Origin: Salinivenus sp.
GTDB taxonomy: Bacteria > Bacteroidota > Rhodothermia > Rhodothermales > Salinibacteraceae
Assembly (NCBI GenBank): GCA_018609755.1
Contig: JAHENZ010000022.1
Location: 1 to 64,000 of the forward strand
Length of the DNA: 64,000 nt
Direction of reading: 5' to 3'
The position numbers and the translations under genes are program-made. Each line of letters opens with the position of its first letter. Positions within the stretch are counted from its first letter, which is position 1. The notes beneath the pieces are model-generated. The model saw nothing but the letters and a program-made list of their open reading frames with translations. It was not told the origin of the DNA and did not search any database. Shown in pieces: positions 8,237 through 17,126 of the stretch.

Positions 8237-9028
8237 GTGATTTCCGAATCGCCTTCCCTCCCCCGACTTCTGATGCTTGCTCTGGGCGTGGGCCTGGCCG
8301 TTTTGGGTTGCAGTGGCCCCTCCACGACCCGTGCCCCCTCGGCCCTCCCCGCCGCGTTCCCCGATCACTCTGCCGAGCAAATCCGAACCTCCCTCCGACA
8401 GTCGACCGACACCCTTCAGCGATTTTCCGCGACGGCCCGCGTCTCCGTCCGAACGCCTTCAGACAACCGCTCCTTCAACGCACAGATCCGGCAGGAGAAG
8501 GCCGATTCGTTGTTCATGCGGTTTAGTCTTTTCGGGTTTGAGGGGGGACGCATGCTGCTGACGCCCGACAGCGTATTCTTTTACGACAGCCGCGAGAATA
8601 CCCTTCGCGTCGGCCCTGTAGACAAGGCCCAGCAGATCCTTCCTGCGCCCGTCGCCTCCGATGAGGTCTTCGGCAACATGCTCGGCATTGTGGCCCCCGA
8701 CGAGCCGACTGATTGGACCGTCACGGCCGACAGCAGCCGCTACTACCTATCCGATCCGACGGGGCAGCGAACGTGGACGGTGGACCCCCGCCGCTGGCGC
8801 GTCGTTCGATACACGAAAACCGACGGCAACGGAACGCTTCTTGAGGAACGTCGCTTCGCCAACTTTCAATCGACGAAGGGCCTCACCCTCCCGTACCGCG
8901 TGATCTTTCAACGCCCTCAGGAAAACTTGAAAGCGCAAATTGACTATAAGGAAATTCAGCTCAATCCCGCAGGGCTGTCCTTTGCGCTGGACGTGCCATC
9001 CAACGTTCCGCGCAAGCCGCTTCGCTGA
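8237..9028 (+). CDS. DUF4292-family LolB-like lipoprotein
   Basis: This 263-residue lipoprotein has a hydrophobic leader ending in the lipobox LAVLGC, so the mature N terminus is a lipidated Cys. The body shows the DUF4292 pattern typical of Bacteroidota: RFSATARVSVRT, QEKADSLFMRFSLFGFEGGRMLLTPDSVFFYD, and a C-terminal segment PYRVIFQRPQENLKAQIDYKEIQLN. DUF4292 proteins resemble LolA/LolB lipid carriers in fold, so a part in lipoprotein or outer-membrane assembly is plausible but not shown. The start is a GTG at 8237; an ATG at 8273 would give a shorter but still complete signal peptide. Confidence 0.85.
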   Translation: MISESPSLPRLLMLALGVGLAVLGCSGPSTTRAPSALPAAFPDHSAEQIRTSLRQSTDTLQRFSATARVSVRTPSDNRSFNAQIRQEKADSLFMRFSLFGFEGGRMLLTPDSVFFYDSRENTLRVGPVDKAQQILPAPVASDEVFGNMLGIVAPDEPTDWTVTADSSRYYLSDPTGQRTWTVDPRRWRVVRYTKTDGNGTLLEERRFANFQSTKGLTLPYRVIFQRPQENLKAQIDYKEIQLNPAGLSFALDVPSNVPRKPLR

Positions 9029-9065
9029 CTTGTCCGCTTGATGGCACTCATTGACCCTGTGCCCA

Positions 9066-10316
9066 ATGCGTCTCCCGTGGCTCCCCGACTGGCGTCGCTC
9101 GCTTGCCTGCGTCCGGCTGGCGGCCCTCTTGCTTCCGATGGTGCTGCTTGCTCCCAGGATCTACGCGCAGGAGGACCTGCAGGCCCGTCGAGCGTCGACC
9201 GAGGAGCGGCTTCAAAACTTGAAACAGCAAATCCAGCAGGACCAGTCCCGCCTTCAGGAAACGGCCAAGGCTGAAGAAGCGACCCAAGAAAAGCTGGAGT
9301 CTCTCCAGCGCGAAATTGCGCTTCGCGAAGAGTTGGTGTCCACCTACCAGCAGCGACTCGACGAATTGGAGCGGGAACGCGGCAGTCTCCGCGACACCCT
9401 TCAGCAACTGGAGGGACGGCTCGACGACCTTCAGCAGGAGTACCAGCAGCGCGTCCTCCACGCCTACAAGTACAACCGCATCCCGGACCTGGCCCTGATC
9501 CTGGCCTCCCGCTCCATCAATCAGATGCTCGTGCGCATCCGGTATCTCCAGCGCTTTGCGCAGCAACGTCAAAATCAGCGGTCGGACGTGAAGCAAGCCG
9601 CCGCGCGGGTGCGCCGGTCTCGGGAGAAGCTGAAACAGAAACAGGCTCAAACGCAGGAGTTGCTCGCGGAGGCCCGTCTGGAGCGCGAGAACCTGGAAGC
9701 GCTGAAGACCGATCGGCAGGAAGTCATCGAAAACCTGCGGAGCCGCCGATCAGAGCTAAAGGAAAAGATTCAAGAGAAGCAGGCGCAGGCCCGGCAGCTG
9801 GAGGAGCAAATTCGCGAGATTGCGGCCAAAGTTGAACGGGCACGCGAACAGAAGCCGGAAGCCCAGCAGGCGGAGCAGGCGGCCCTCTCGGCCAACCTCT
9901 CGGCCTCATTCGAGCAAAACAAAGGAAATCTTCCGTGGCCCGCCGAGGGGGCGATCACCGAAGGATTCGGTAATCGCGTGGATCCCGTGCATGGAACCCA
10001 AACCTATCACCCCGGCATCCTCATCGCCACAAATCCGGAGGAGCGGGTGCGGGCCGTCTTCCGCGGCACGGTGAGCGGCGTGGACTTCGTGCCGGGCTAC
10101 GGAACGTACTTGGTGGTGCGGCACGGGGAGTACCTGTCGGTGTACAGCAACTTCTCCACCCTGTACGTGGAAGAGGGCCAAACGGTGGACGCGGGCGAGG
10201 TTCTCGGGCTGTCTGGCACGGACGAGCAGCCGCGGGGCGCTGGGGTTTTTTTTGCCGTCTTCGACCGGTCGCAAAACAGTTCGGTCGATCCGACCTCGTG
10301 GCTTACGGCTCGATAG
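9066..10316 (+). CDS. EnvC-like coiled-coil protein with degenerate LytM/M23 domain
   Basis: This secreted protein (signal peptide ending ...APRIYAQ) has a long coiled coil over roughly residues 38-280 (QEDLQARRASTEERLQNLKQQIQQDQ...) and a C-terminal LytM domain from about residue 290. The zinc ligands of active M23 peptidases are missing: the H-x3-D segment reads HPGILIATN, the YGNYVxIxHG block continues into YSNFSTL without a catalytic His, and HxH is replaced by GVFFAVF. Such inactive LytM proteins (EnvC type) recruit and activate peptidoglycan amidases at division. It directly follows the DUF4292 gene. The track TTG start was replaced by the ATG at 9066. Confidence 0.85.
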   Translation: MRLPWLPDWRRSLACVRLAALLLPMVLLAPRIYAQEDLQARRASTEERLQNLKQQIQQDQSRLQETAKAEEATQEKLESLQREIALREELVSTYQQRLDELERERGSLRDTLQQLEGRLDDLQQEYQQRVLHAYKYNRIPDLALILASRSINQMLVRIRYLQRFAQQRQNQRSDVKQAAARVRRSREKLKQKQAQTQELLAEARLERENLEALKTDRQEVIENLRSRRSELKEKIQEKQAQARQLEEQIREIAAKVERAREQKPEAQQAEQAALSANLSASFEQNKGNLPWPAEGAITEGFGNRVDPVHGTQTYHPGILIATNPEERVRAVFRGTVSGVDFVPGYGTYLVVRHGEYLSVYSNFSTLYVEEGQTVDAGEVLGLSGTDEQPRGAGVFFAVFDRSQNSSVDPTSWLTAR

Positions 10317-10497
10317 AGCGATTTGAGAGCTGAATTTCGGGGCTCCCGTCCCACGGGGTTACGTCCCTCTCTCCAGTACTGGACCGGATTCACAAAAACC
10401 TTTCTGCCGGTCGGGATCGGCAGTTTGGGGTTGGACACTCACGCGGCGTATTTTAACGCTGGTTCATCCTTCTCTCTGTACGCAACCCTTCCTCCTC

Positions 10498-11916
10498 ATG
10501 GCTACCCACTACGACTGCGTCATCATTGGCAGCGGCCCCGGCGGCTACGAAACGGCCGTGCGCGCTTCGCAGCTCGACATGAAGACCGCAATTGTCGAAA
10601 AGGATAAGCTCGGCGGTGTGTGCCTCAACGTCGGCTGCATCCCGACGAAGGCCCTGTTGAAAAGTGCCGAGGTGATGGCGGAGTCCACCCACCTGTCCGA
10701 CTTCGGGCTGGAGCTGGACGGCTCCGTCTCCCCCAACTTCCCGAAGGTGATTGAACGAAGCCGTGGGGCGGCCAACCAGATGAATCAGGGCGTCCAGTTC
10801 CTGATGAAGAAAAACGACATTGACGTGCTGTACGGCCACGGTCGGCTCGCCGACGACAGCACTGTTGAGATCGAGCCGTCGGTGAACATGGACGGAGAGG
10901 AAATCGGCGAGGAGCAAACGGTGACGGCCGACCACATTATCCTGGCCACCGGCGCACGCCCGAACGAGCTCCCCTTCCTCCCCATCGACGGCGAGAACGT
11001 GATCAGCTCGACGGAGGCGATGCTTCAGACGGAGCAGCCTGACTCATTGGTGATCGTGGGGGCCGGCGCTATTGGGGTCGAGTTTGCCTACTTCTACCAC
11101 CACATGGGGACGGACGTGACGCTCATCGAGGTGATGGACCGCATCGTCCCCAACGAGGACAAGGACGTGTCCAAGGAGTTGGCGAAGGCGTACAAGCGGA
11201 TGGGCATTGACGTGATGACGAGCGCTGGCGTGCAGGGGGTGGACGACAGCGACACGCCGCTGGAGGTGGAAGTGGAAACCGACGACGGCACTGAACACAT
11301 CGAGTGCGACCAGGTCCTCTCCGCCGTGGGCGTGGTGGGCAACGTCGAAGACATCGGCCTCGAAGAAGTGGGCGTCGAAACCGACGGCAACGACATCGTG
11401 GTGGACGACTACTACCGCACCAACGTGGACGGCGTGTATGCCATCGGCGACGTGACCGGGGCGCCCTGGCTCGCGCATAAGGCCAGTCACGAGGGCATCC
11501 TCTGCATCGAGAAGATCGCAGGCCACGACGTGCGCCCCATCGACAAGAAGGACATCCCGGCCTGCACCTACTGTCAGCCCCAGATCGCGTCCGTGGGCTA
11601 TACCGAAGAGGAGGCCAAGGAGGAAGGCTACGACGTGAAGGTGGGCAAATTCCCCTTCAAGGCCAACGGCAAGGCCGCAGCACTGGGTCACCAGGACGGC
11701 TTCGTCAAAACGATCTACGACGACAAGTACGGCGAATTCCTGGGCTGCCACATCATCGGCAACGACGCAACGGAGTTGATCGCCGAGGTGGTGGCCGCGC
11801 GCAAACTGGAAACGACGGGGCACGAGATCATGGAGTCGATGCACCCGCACCCAACGCTGTCGGAGGCAGTGATGGAGGCGACCCGCGCCGCCTACGGCCA
11901 GCCCATCAACATCTAA
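10498..11916 (+). CDS. lpdA: dihydrolipoyl dehydrogenase (E3)
   Basis: This 472-residue flavoprotein re-oxidises dihydrolipoamide in the 2-oxoacid dehydrogenase and glycine cleavage complexes, using FAD and NAD+. Visible features are the N-terminal FAD motif GSGPGGYE, the redox pair in GGVCLNVGCIPTKALL (Cys42/Cys47), the NAD-binding GAGAIGVEFAYFY, the YAIGDVTGAPWLAHKA block and the C-terminal active-site HPHPTLSEAVMEA with the His-Glu pair. It stands alone between convergent or unrelated genes, with its own terminator just downstream, so it is probably monocistronic. Surface acidity is marked (DDGTEHIECD, EEEAKEEG). Confidence 0.97.
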   Translation: MATHYDCVIIGSGPGGYETAVRASQLDMKTAIVEKDKLGGVCLNVGCIPTKALLKSAEVMAESTHLSDFGLELDGSVSPNFPKVIERSRGAANQMNQGVQFLMKKNDIDVLYGHGRLADDSTVEIEPSVNMDGEEIGEEQTVTADHIILATGARPNELPFLPIDGENVISSTEAMLQTEQPDSLVIVGAGAIGVEFAYFYHHMGTDVTLIEVMDRIVPNEDKDVSKELAKAYKRMGIDVMTSAGVQGVDDSDTPLEVEVETDDGTEHIECDQVLSAVGVVGNVEDIGLEEVGVETDGNDIVVDDYYRTNVDGVYAIGDVTGAPWLAHKASHEGILCIEKIAGHDVRPIDKKDIPACTYCQPQIASVGYTEEEAKEEGYDVKVGKFPFKANGKAAALGHQDGFVKTIYDDKYGEFLGCHIIGNDATELIAEVVAARKLETTGHEIMESMHPHPTLSEAVMEATRAAYGQPINI

Positions 11917-11942
11917 CTCCCGGCCTCTTCCGTCCCATTCCG

Positions 11943-11974
11943 GCCCCGTTCTCCTCGGAGGACGGGGCTTTTTC
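11943..11974 (+). terminator. rho-independent terminator after lpdA
   Basis: The stem GCCCCGT / ACGGGGC closes the loop TCTCCTCGGAGG, and the hairpin is followed by TTTTT. It lies 27 bp after the lpdA stop codon and has the classic intrinsic-terminator form. Confidence 0.9.
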
Positions 11975-12079
11975 TGTATCAGAATGGAGTACGGGGGATT
12001 TCCTCCAGGCACTGCTCTCGTCCAACGAGAACGATCGAATCCCCGCCTTGCACTGTTTCTTCACTGCCGGGGGCTCTTA

Positions 12080-12241
12080 GAGACCGTTTTGATTTCACAC
12101 GCTGGCGTCAGGAGTCTCCCGTGACGACTGTAACCTGGTCGATTCCAGCCGTTCTACGCTCCAACATTCCTCGCGAACCTCCTGGGGAAAACGGAACGGC
12201 ATCGTTAATGAACACGACTCAAAAATCAAAACACCAGTCTC
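12080..12241. repeat. interspersed repeat R2, copy 2
   Basis: The left end is GAGACCGTTTTGATTT. The right end is AAATCAAAAC-ACC-AGTCTC, i.e. the same terminus as copy 1 with three extra bases. The interior keeps only partial similarity to copy 1 (a GTCGTCA..GGAGA block in inverted order). It is more decayed than copy 1. Confidence 0.65.
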
Positions 12242-12474
12242 TCAGACCGTGAAAAATATCCAACCCACGAACCGTCCAGCGGCCCTGAGGTAACCAACGA
12301 GTTGCTATCTGGTATGATATATGCAGTACTTCCCGGTACACTTGCCGAACGAGAGTATGGATCCCAACAATACTGAGACCGGTCGCCTCCTCTCTGGAAC
12401 TGCACAAACGGTGCAGGCGCTGTACAAATAGCCTCCAGGAGAGATAAATACCGGGCGTCCAGATCCGGACTGCT

Positions 12475-12643
12475 AGTGGGCTTGCACAACTGAAACGCGA
12501 GAAATCGCAGGTATCGTGACGCTGTTTCCGTCTGTCTCTCCTGCGCGGAATATGCTCGGGATCGACCGCTGCCGGCAAACGCGGACGATTGTGGCGTCAG
12601 GGGACCGCGCTCAAAACCGCCAGAGTCGTTGTGCAAGGTCACT
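12475..12643 (+). repeat. interspersed repeat R1, copy 2
   Basis: This 169-bp copy begins AGTGGGCTTGCACAAC and ends GTTGTGCAAGGTCACT. It is near-identical to the copies at 6019 and 41117. It ends 71 bp before the start of the LacI-family regulator, so it may influence that promoter. Confidence 0.85.
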
Positions 12644-12714
12644 CGACGCTCCAGCGTCTCTTCTTCGTAGAAGGAAGGGGTATCGACGACTCCCAATTGA
12701 CGAAACGATCTGAA

Positions 12715-13755
12715 ATGGCAAAGTCTAACCACGTCACGTTAGAAGACATTGCCAAGAAACTTGGCATTACCAAGGTCACCGTTTCCAAGTCGCTTCGCGA
12801 CCACCCCGACATCTCTACGTCGACGAAAGAAAAGGTAAAAGAAAAGGCCGACGAACTGGGATACAGGCGAAATCGACTGGCACAGTCTCTCACTCTAAAT
12901 AAGACAAACACGATTGGGGTCATCGTCCCAAAAATCTCGCATACGTTTTTCTCAGACACGCTAGAGGGAATCAATAGAGTAGCATACGACAACGACTACG
13001 AAATCGTACTGTGCGTGTCAGAAGAGAAAGAAGAACGAGAAAAATCTCACGTTGACACCTTGCTGTCGATGCAAGTGGATGGTCTCCTCATCTCTGTCTC
13101 GGAGGAAACATCCAGCCCCGAGCACCTCCAGGAAATCACCAATCAAGGCGTCCCCCTCGTCCTCTTCGATCGTCGGATTGACGGCGTCGACGCCGCGTGC
13201 GTGACGGTGGACGACCAGGGAGGTGCCTACAAGGCTACCGAGCACGCACTCGATCGAGGCCTCACCGAAATCGTTCACATCTCGGGATACTCGAACGTCA
13301 ACATCGGGAAAAACCGGCAAGCGGGATACGAGAACGCCCTCCGTGATCATGGGCTCACGCCCGACGACGAGTGGATCATTGAGGGCGGATTTGGAGAGGC
13401 CGACGGGTATTGGGGTGGGGTTGAGATGATCGAGCGTGGAATCAATCCGGATGCGATTTTTGCCGTCACCTTCCCGGTGGCACTGGGGGTTGAGGACGCG
13501 ATTCGCCGAAAGAAGCCATCAATCAGAGACAGCCTGCAGATCTACTCGTTCGGCCAGCACGAGCTCAATCGCTTCTTCTCGAACCCGCACACCTCCGTTC
13601 ATCAGCCCGCCAAGAAGATTGGTAGCGAGGCGATGTCCTTGCTTCTAAAACGGATGGACGACCCGGACGCCGACATTTTGGACGTTGAACTCCCGACGCA
13701 CATTGTGGAAGTCCAGGAAGATGCCCTCCCCCCCTACCTGGACGACGGTTCCTAA
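12715..13755 (+). CDS. LacI-family transcriptional regulator of the adjacent uronate/pectin locus
   Basis: This 346-residue regulator has an N-terminal helix-turn-helix (VTLEDIAKKLGITKVTVSKSLRDHP) and the LacI hinge (ADELGYRRNRLAQSL), followed by a periplasmic-binding-protein-like effector domain (TIGVIVPKISHTFFSDTLEGI...). The track ORF extends 126 bp upstream through repeat R1; the ATG at 12715 (MAKSNHVTL) opens the HTH directly. It is convergent with uxaC and is the only transcriptional regulator in the sugar-acid locus. The AACCGGTT-type palindromes upstream of susC, dctP and the DUF1080 cluster have the CG-centred form typical of LacI operators, so it probably controls them. A uronate or KDG-like effector is inferred. 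Confidence 0.9.
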   Translation: MAKSNHVTLEDIAKKLGITKVTVSKSLRDHPDISTSTKEKVKEKADELGYRRNRLAQSLTLNKTNTIGVIVPKISHTFFSDTLEGINRVAYDNDYEIVLCVSEEKEEREKSHVDTLLSMQVDGLLISVSEETSSPEHLQEITNQGVPLVLFDRRIDGVDAACVTVDDQGGAYKATEHALDRGLTEIVHISGYSNVNIGKNRQAGYENALRDHGLTPDDEWIIEGGFGEADGYWGGVEMIERGINPDAIFAVTFPVALGVEDAIRRKKPSIRDSLQIYSFGQHELNRFFSNPHTSVHQPAKKIGSEAMSLLLKRMDDPDADILDVELPTHIVEVQEDALPPYLDDGS

Positions 13756-13757
13756 TA

Positions 13758-13780
13758 CCGAATCCATTTACAGGATTCGG
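13758..13780. terminator. hairpin directly after the LacI-family gene
   Basis: A perfect 8-bp stem CCGAATCC / GGATTCGG with loop ATTTACA starts 3 bp after the stop codon. There is no T run, so it may be a weak terminator or an mRNA 3'-end protector. Confidence 0.5.
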
Positions 13781-13885
13781 GGATGTAGGTATGGAAGTAT
13801 GAACACATGCACGTGGAAGACGCGTCCATACTGCAGCGTCAGCTATGATTCTTACGGTAGGTCAAATTCGAAAAAGCGACCCGTT

Positions 13886-13916
13886 TGTGGCGCCGTTGGA
13901 GTCCAACGGCGCTACA
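13886..13916. repeat. REP-like palindrome, copy A
   Basis: TGTGGCGCCGTTGGA-G-TCCAACGGCGCTACA is one of four copies in the window. In this copy similarity continues for about 100 bp on the right and is shared with copy D at 52763 (GGGGCGATTT..., GCGTGTCG.GACTCTTC, CCAAAC.ATTGAC). It lies between the convergent LacI-family and uxaC genes, where it can act as a bidirectional 3'-end hairpin. Confidence 0.85.
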
Positions 13917-14052
13917 GGGGCGATTTTGAACGGAATCGCAAAACATGTGCGCGGCGTGTCGGGACTCTTCATGCCCAAACATTGACGGTGGACGCAGCAA
14001 TACCTACATACTTCCAAATTTCCATACACCAGCGAATCTTGCGGCGTTGGTG

Positions 14053-15471
14053 TCATTCCCCCAGCCGATACGTCTCTTTGGCGAGCCCATAGGCCAGCGC
14101 GTGGGCCATCTCGTGCGCCTCTTTTTCGGTGACGATGTGCCGCGCCACGAGACTCGCCAGCACGTTGGCGTCCACGCGCCGCGACAAGTCGTGACGGGCG
14201 GGGATGGAGCAAAAGGCCCGCGTGTCGTCGTTGAAGCCGGCCGTGTTGTAGATGCCGGCCGTCTCAATCGTGCGCCGCCGGTACCGTTGCATGCCTTCGA
14301 TGCTGTCGTGAAACCACCAGGCCGGCCCGAGAGTGAGGCAGGGGTAGTGACCGGCCAACGGCGCCAGCTCCCGCGAGTAGGTCGACTCGTCTAGCGTGAA
14401 CAGGACGAGGGTGAAGTCGGGGTCGTTGCCGTACGCGTTGAGTAGTGCTTCGAGGTTTTCCGTAAACTCGGTCCGCACGGGAATGTCGCCGCCCTTATCG
14501 GGTCCGAACCGCTCGTACACGGCCTGATTGTGGTTCCGGTAGGCGCCGGGATGGAGCTGCATCACGAGCCCGTCCTCGGTGCTCATGCGGGCCATTTCCA
14601 TGAGCATGTTCGCCTGAAAGAGCCGTTCGTCCTCTTCGTCCGCCTCTCCGCGGAGGGCCTTCTGAAAAATCGCGTCCGCCTTGGCCTCCGAGAGCTCGTT
14701 CGTATATGGCTCGAGCACGGCGTGGTCGGTGGCCGTGGCGCCCATGGACTTGAAGAACGCCCGCCGGTCTTCCAGGGCCTCGATAAAGTCCGCGTACGAG
14801 TCGATGGTCATCCCGCACCGCTCGCGGAGCTGGTCGAGGTGATCATCCCAGTCGGGCGCGGTGATGGTGAAGAGGGCATCGGGGCGGAAGGTCGGCCGCA
14901 CGGTCCCGTCCCAGTCCGACTCTCGAATGGCCTTGTGATGCTCCAGCGAATCGGTGGCCGCGTCGGTGGTGCACAGCACCTCCACGTCGAAGTCCTCAAA
15001 CAGCGCGCGGGGCCGGAAGTCCTCCGACTGCAGCTGCTCGTTGATCTGGTCGTAAACGTGCTGAGCCGAGTCCCCGTCCAGCTTGTGCTCGACCCCGAAG
15101 ACCTCGGACATCTCGTGGTCCAGCCACGCCCCGGTCGGCGTCCCGCGAAACAGGTAGTAATGCTCGGCAAAGCGCTGCCAGATTTTGCGGGGATCCTCCT
15201 CCACCGGCGTGCCGTCGCGGGTGGGAATCCCCAGATCCTCCAGCCGAACGCCTTGGGAGTAGAGCATCCGGAAGATGTAGTGATCCGGAATGATGAGCAG
15301 CGAGGTCGGCTCCGGAAACGGCTCGTCGTTGGCGAGGAGGCGGGGCTCGACGTGCCCGTGGGGGCTCACGATCGGGAGATCCTTCGTCTCCTCGTACAGC
15401 GACCGAGCGATGCGCCGAACGGACGGATTGGGGTCGAAGTATCTGTCGTCGTGAAGGGTCAGAGGCTCCAT
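14053..15471 (-). CDS. uxaC: glucuronate/galacturonate isomerase
   Basis: UxaC isomerises D-glucuronate to D-fructuronate and D-galacturonate to D-tagaturonate, the entry step of bacterial uronate breakdown. The 472-residue length fits the family. The metal-binding HxH is in SPHGHVEPRLL (His38, His40), followed by PFPEPTSLLIIPDHYIFRMLYSQG. Other family blocks are VLCTTDAATDSLEHH and, near the C terminus, FNDDTRAFCSIPARHDLSRR. It is the last gene of a minus-strand run gnd / 2-hydroxyacid dehydrogenase / kinase / uxaC. Its products feed the UxaE-type epimerase and SDR reductase encoded 17 kb away in the same locus. Confidence 0.96.
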   Translation of the reverse strand: MEPLTLHDDRYFDPNPSVRRIARSLYEETKDLPIVSPHGHVEPRLLANDEPFPEPTSLLIIPDHYIFRMLYSQGVRLEDLGIPTRDGTPVEEDPRKIWQRFAEHYYLFRGTPTGAWLDHEMSEVFGVEHKLDGDSAQHVYDQINEQLQSEDFRPRALFEDFDVEVLCTTDAATDSLEHHKAIRESDWDGTVRPTFRPDALFTITAPDWDDHLDQLRERCGMTIDSYADFIEALEDRRAFFKSMGATATDHAVLEPYTNELSEAKADAIFQKALRGEADEEDERLFQANMLMEMARMSTEDGLVMQLHPGAYRNHNQAVYERFGPDKGGDIPVRTEFTENLEALLNAYGNDPDFTLVLFTLDESTYSRELAPLAGHYPCLTLGPAWWFHDSIEGMQRYRRRTIETAGIYNTAGFNDDTRAFCSIPARHDLSRRVDANVLASLVARHIVTEKEAHEMAHALAYGLAKETYRLGE

Positions 15472-15556
15472 TTTGATGGATGAGTCAATTCAATGAGATT
15501 ACTGATACGTGAATGAGCTCCTTTCGCTTTATTTGGGTATGCCCCCCTCAATCCGG

Positions 15557-15581
15557 AGCGCCGTTGGACTCCAACGGCGCT
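15557..15581. repeat. REP-like palindrome, copy B
   Basis: AGCGCCGTTGGA-C-TCCAACGGCGCT lies in the 161-bp gap between the kinase gene and uxaC. It could separate or protect the two cistrons of the polycistronic transcript. Orientation at the central base (C) is opposite to copies A and D. Confidence 0.8.
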
Positions 15582-15632
15582 ACACGGTGATTACCCCGGG
15601 GGGACAAAGGAGCGGGAGGGCAAAAAAATGCT

Positions 15633-17126
15633 CTACCCAAAGGTGTCCGCGTGACGCCGATACAGGTCGCCCATCGTCGCGACCAGCTCTTCGAAAAAGC
15701 TATAACCGCGATCGTACGTCTCCACTAGATCCGGAGATGGCTGAAAGCTCTCGCCCATCGCGACCATGGCGCCGGAAGCCTGCGTGAGATCGTCGAACGT
15801 GCCGTCCGCCGTAAAGCCCAGCATGCTCTCCCCCACGAGGGCCGCGTCCGGGGTGCGGGTGCGCTCCACGGGCACGTCCAGCGTATGGGCCACGATTTTC
15901 GGCCAGAGCGCCGACCGTGCGCCGGACCCGCCGATGCGCATCCGGTCGTAGTGGAATCCATTTTCCGTGGCCGCATCCTGCACCATTCGAAGGGCGTAGG
16001 CAACCCCTTCGAGGACAGAGCGCGTCAGGTGCGCCCCGGTGTGAAACTCCTTCAGTCCGAAGAAGGAGCCCGAGGCCACGTCCCCAATTCGCGGATCGCG
16101 CTCGCCCGTCAAAAACGGAAGGCAAAACAGTCCGTCGGCCCCTGCGGGCACCTCTTCGGCCCGCGACATGAGCTCCTCGTAGGAGACCTCCGATTCCAGC
16201 TTGTCGCGGTACCACTGAAGGGTGACCCCGGCGTTGTTGATCGCCCCGCCGACGGCCCAGCGCCCCTCCATCAGCGCGTAGGTCTGCAGGCGCATTTGAG
16301 ACGGATCGTCCAGCACCGGGGTGGTCGCACAGCCGCGAATCATGGCCGTCGTCCCCAGATTGCAGACGGCCACCTCTTCGCCGTACCCCCCCATGCCCAG
16401 AATCATCGCCCCGCCGTCGTACAACCCCGGAAGCACCGGCGTATTTCGGGGCAATCCCAGGGCCTCGGCTGCCTGCGCCGTCAGCTCCCCGTGGAACGCG
16501 TCTCCCCGCACCACCTCCGGTAGCGACGCCCGATCGAGACCGATCCACTCCAGTACGTCGTCGTCCCAGTCCGAATCGTGAATGTTGAGGAGCTGAGTCG
16601 CGGAGGCAATGCTGGGTTCGGTGACAAATTCGCCCGTCAGGTTTTCCATCAGGAAGCTTTTGAGGTCGGAAAACCGAGCGGCCTTCGCGAACACGTCCGG
16701 CCGTTTCTCCCTGACCCACACGAGCTTCGAGAGCGTGTAGGTGAAGAGCGGTGGGCACCCCGTGCGGCGGTACAGGTCCTCCACGGGGAGGGTCGTGCGA
16801 ATCTGCTCCATCACCTCCTTGGGCCGATCGTCGAGGAGCGTCATCATCCCCGTCAGGGGACGGCCCTCCGCATCGAGCGGAAGAAATCCGAACTGGTACC
16901 CCGAGAGCCCGAGGAACGAGATGGAATCGCGATGGGGACGCGCCACTTCCGTCGTCAATTCAGTAATCACCCGCAGGAGCGCCTCCGGATCGTGCTCGAA
17001 CGCGCCCTGCTCGGAGCGAAGGGCGGGCGTCCGCGCGGATTCGCGGGCCCGGATTTTCCCTTCCGGCGACACGGCACCTACCTTCACGTTCGTGGTGCCT
17101 ACGTCAATGATCAGAGCGAGACTCAT
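15633..17126 (-). CDS. FGGY-family carbohydrate kinase, gluconokinase type
   Basis: This 497-residue sugar kinase has the FGGY fold: the phosphate-1 loop IDVGTTNVKVGAV at the N terminus, SGYQFGFLPLDAEGRPL, LPGLYDGGAMILGMGG, and the C-terminal adenosine motif GGSGARSALWPKIVAHTLDVPV. Members next to 6-phosphogluconate dehydrogenase usually phosphorylate gluconate, and gnd lies two genes upstream, so ATP-dependent gluconate phosphorylation is the best guess; xylulose or another sugar acid is possible. Its ATG overlaps the stop of the preceding 2-hydroxyacid dehydrogenase by 4 bp, indicating translational coupling. Confidence 0.87.
   Translation of the reverse strand: MSLALIIDVGTTNVKVGAVSPEGKIRARESARTPALRSEQGAFEHDPEALLRVITELTTEVARPHRDSISFLGLSGYQFGFLPLDAEGRPLTGMMTLLDDRPKEVMEQIRTTLPVEDLYRRTGCPPLFTYTLSKLVWVREKRPDVFAKAARFSDLKSFLMENLTGEFVTEPSIASATQLLNIHDSDWDDDVLEWIGLDRASLPEVVRGDAFHGELTAQAAEALGLPRNTPVLPGLYDGGAMILGMGGYGEEVAVCNLGTTAMIRGCATTPVLDDPSQMRLQTYALMEGRWAVGGAINNAGVTLQWYRDKLESEVSYEELMSRAEEVPAGADGLFCLPFLTGERDPRIGDVASGSFFGLKEFHTGAHLTRSVLEGVAYALRMVQDAATENGFHYDRMRIGGSGARSALWPKIVAHTLDVPVERTRTPDAALVGESMLGFTADGTFDDLTQASGAMVAMGESFQPSPDLVETYDRGYSFFEELVATMGDLYRRHADTFG

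Larger units (their letters stand above)
11917..12714. other. long intergenic region with repeats R2 and R1 upstream of the LacI-family gene
   Basis: The 800 bp between lpdA and the LacI-family gene contain the lpdA terminator, an R2 copy (12080-12241) and an R1 copy (12475-12643), leaving about 70 bp before the regulator start. No gene is supported: the track ORFs 12226-12732 and 12219-12578 run through R1 in frames that recur at every R1 copy. Confidence 0.7.

Noticed and set aside
12226-12732. 168-residue ORF across R1 and the start of the LacI-family gene
   Set aside because: Its central part is the same R1 translation that appears at 6048-6437; it is a repeat-derived frame and not a gene.
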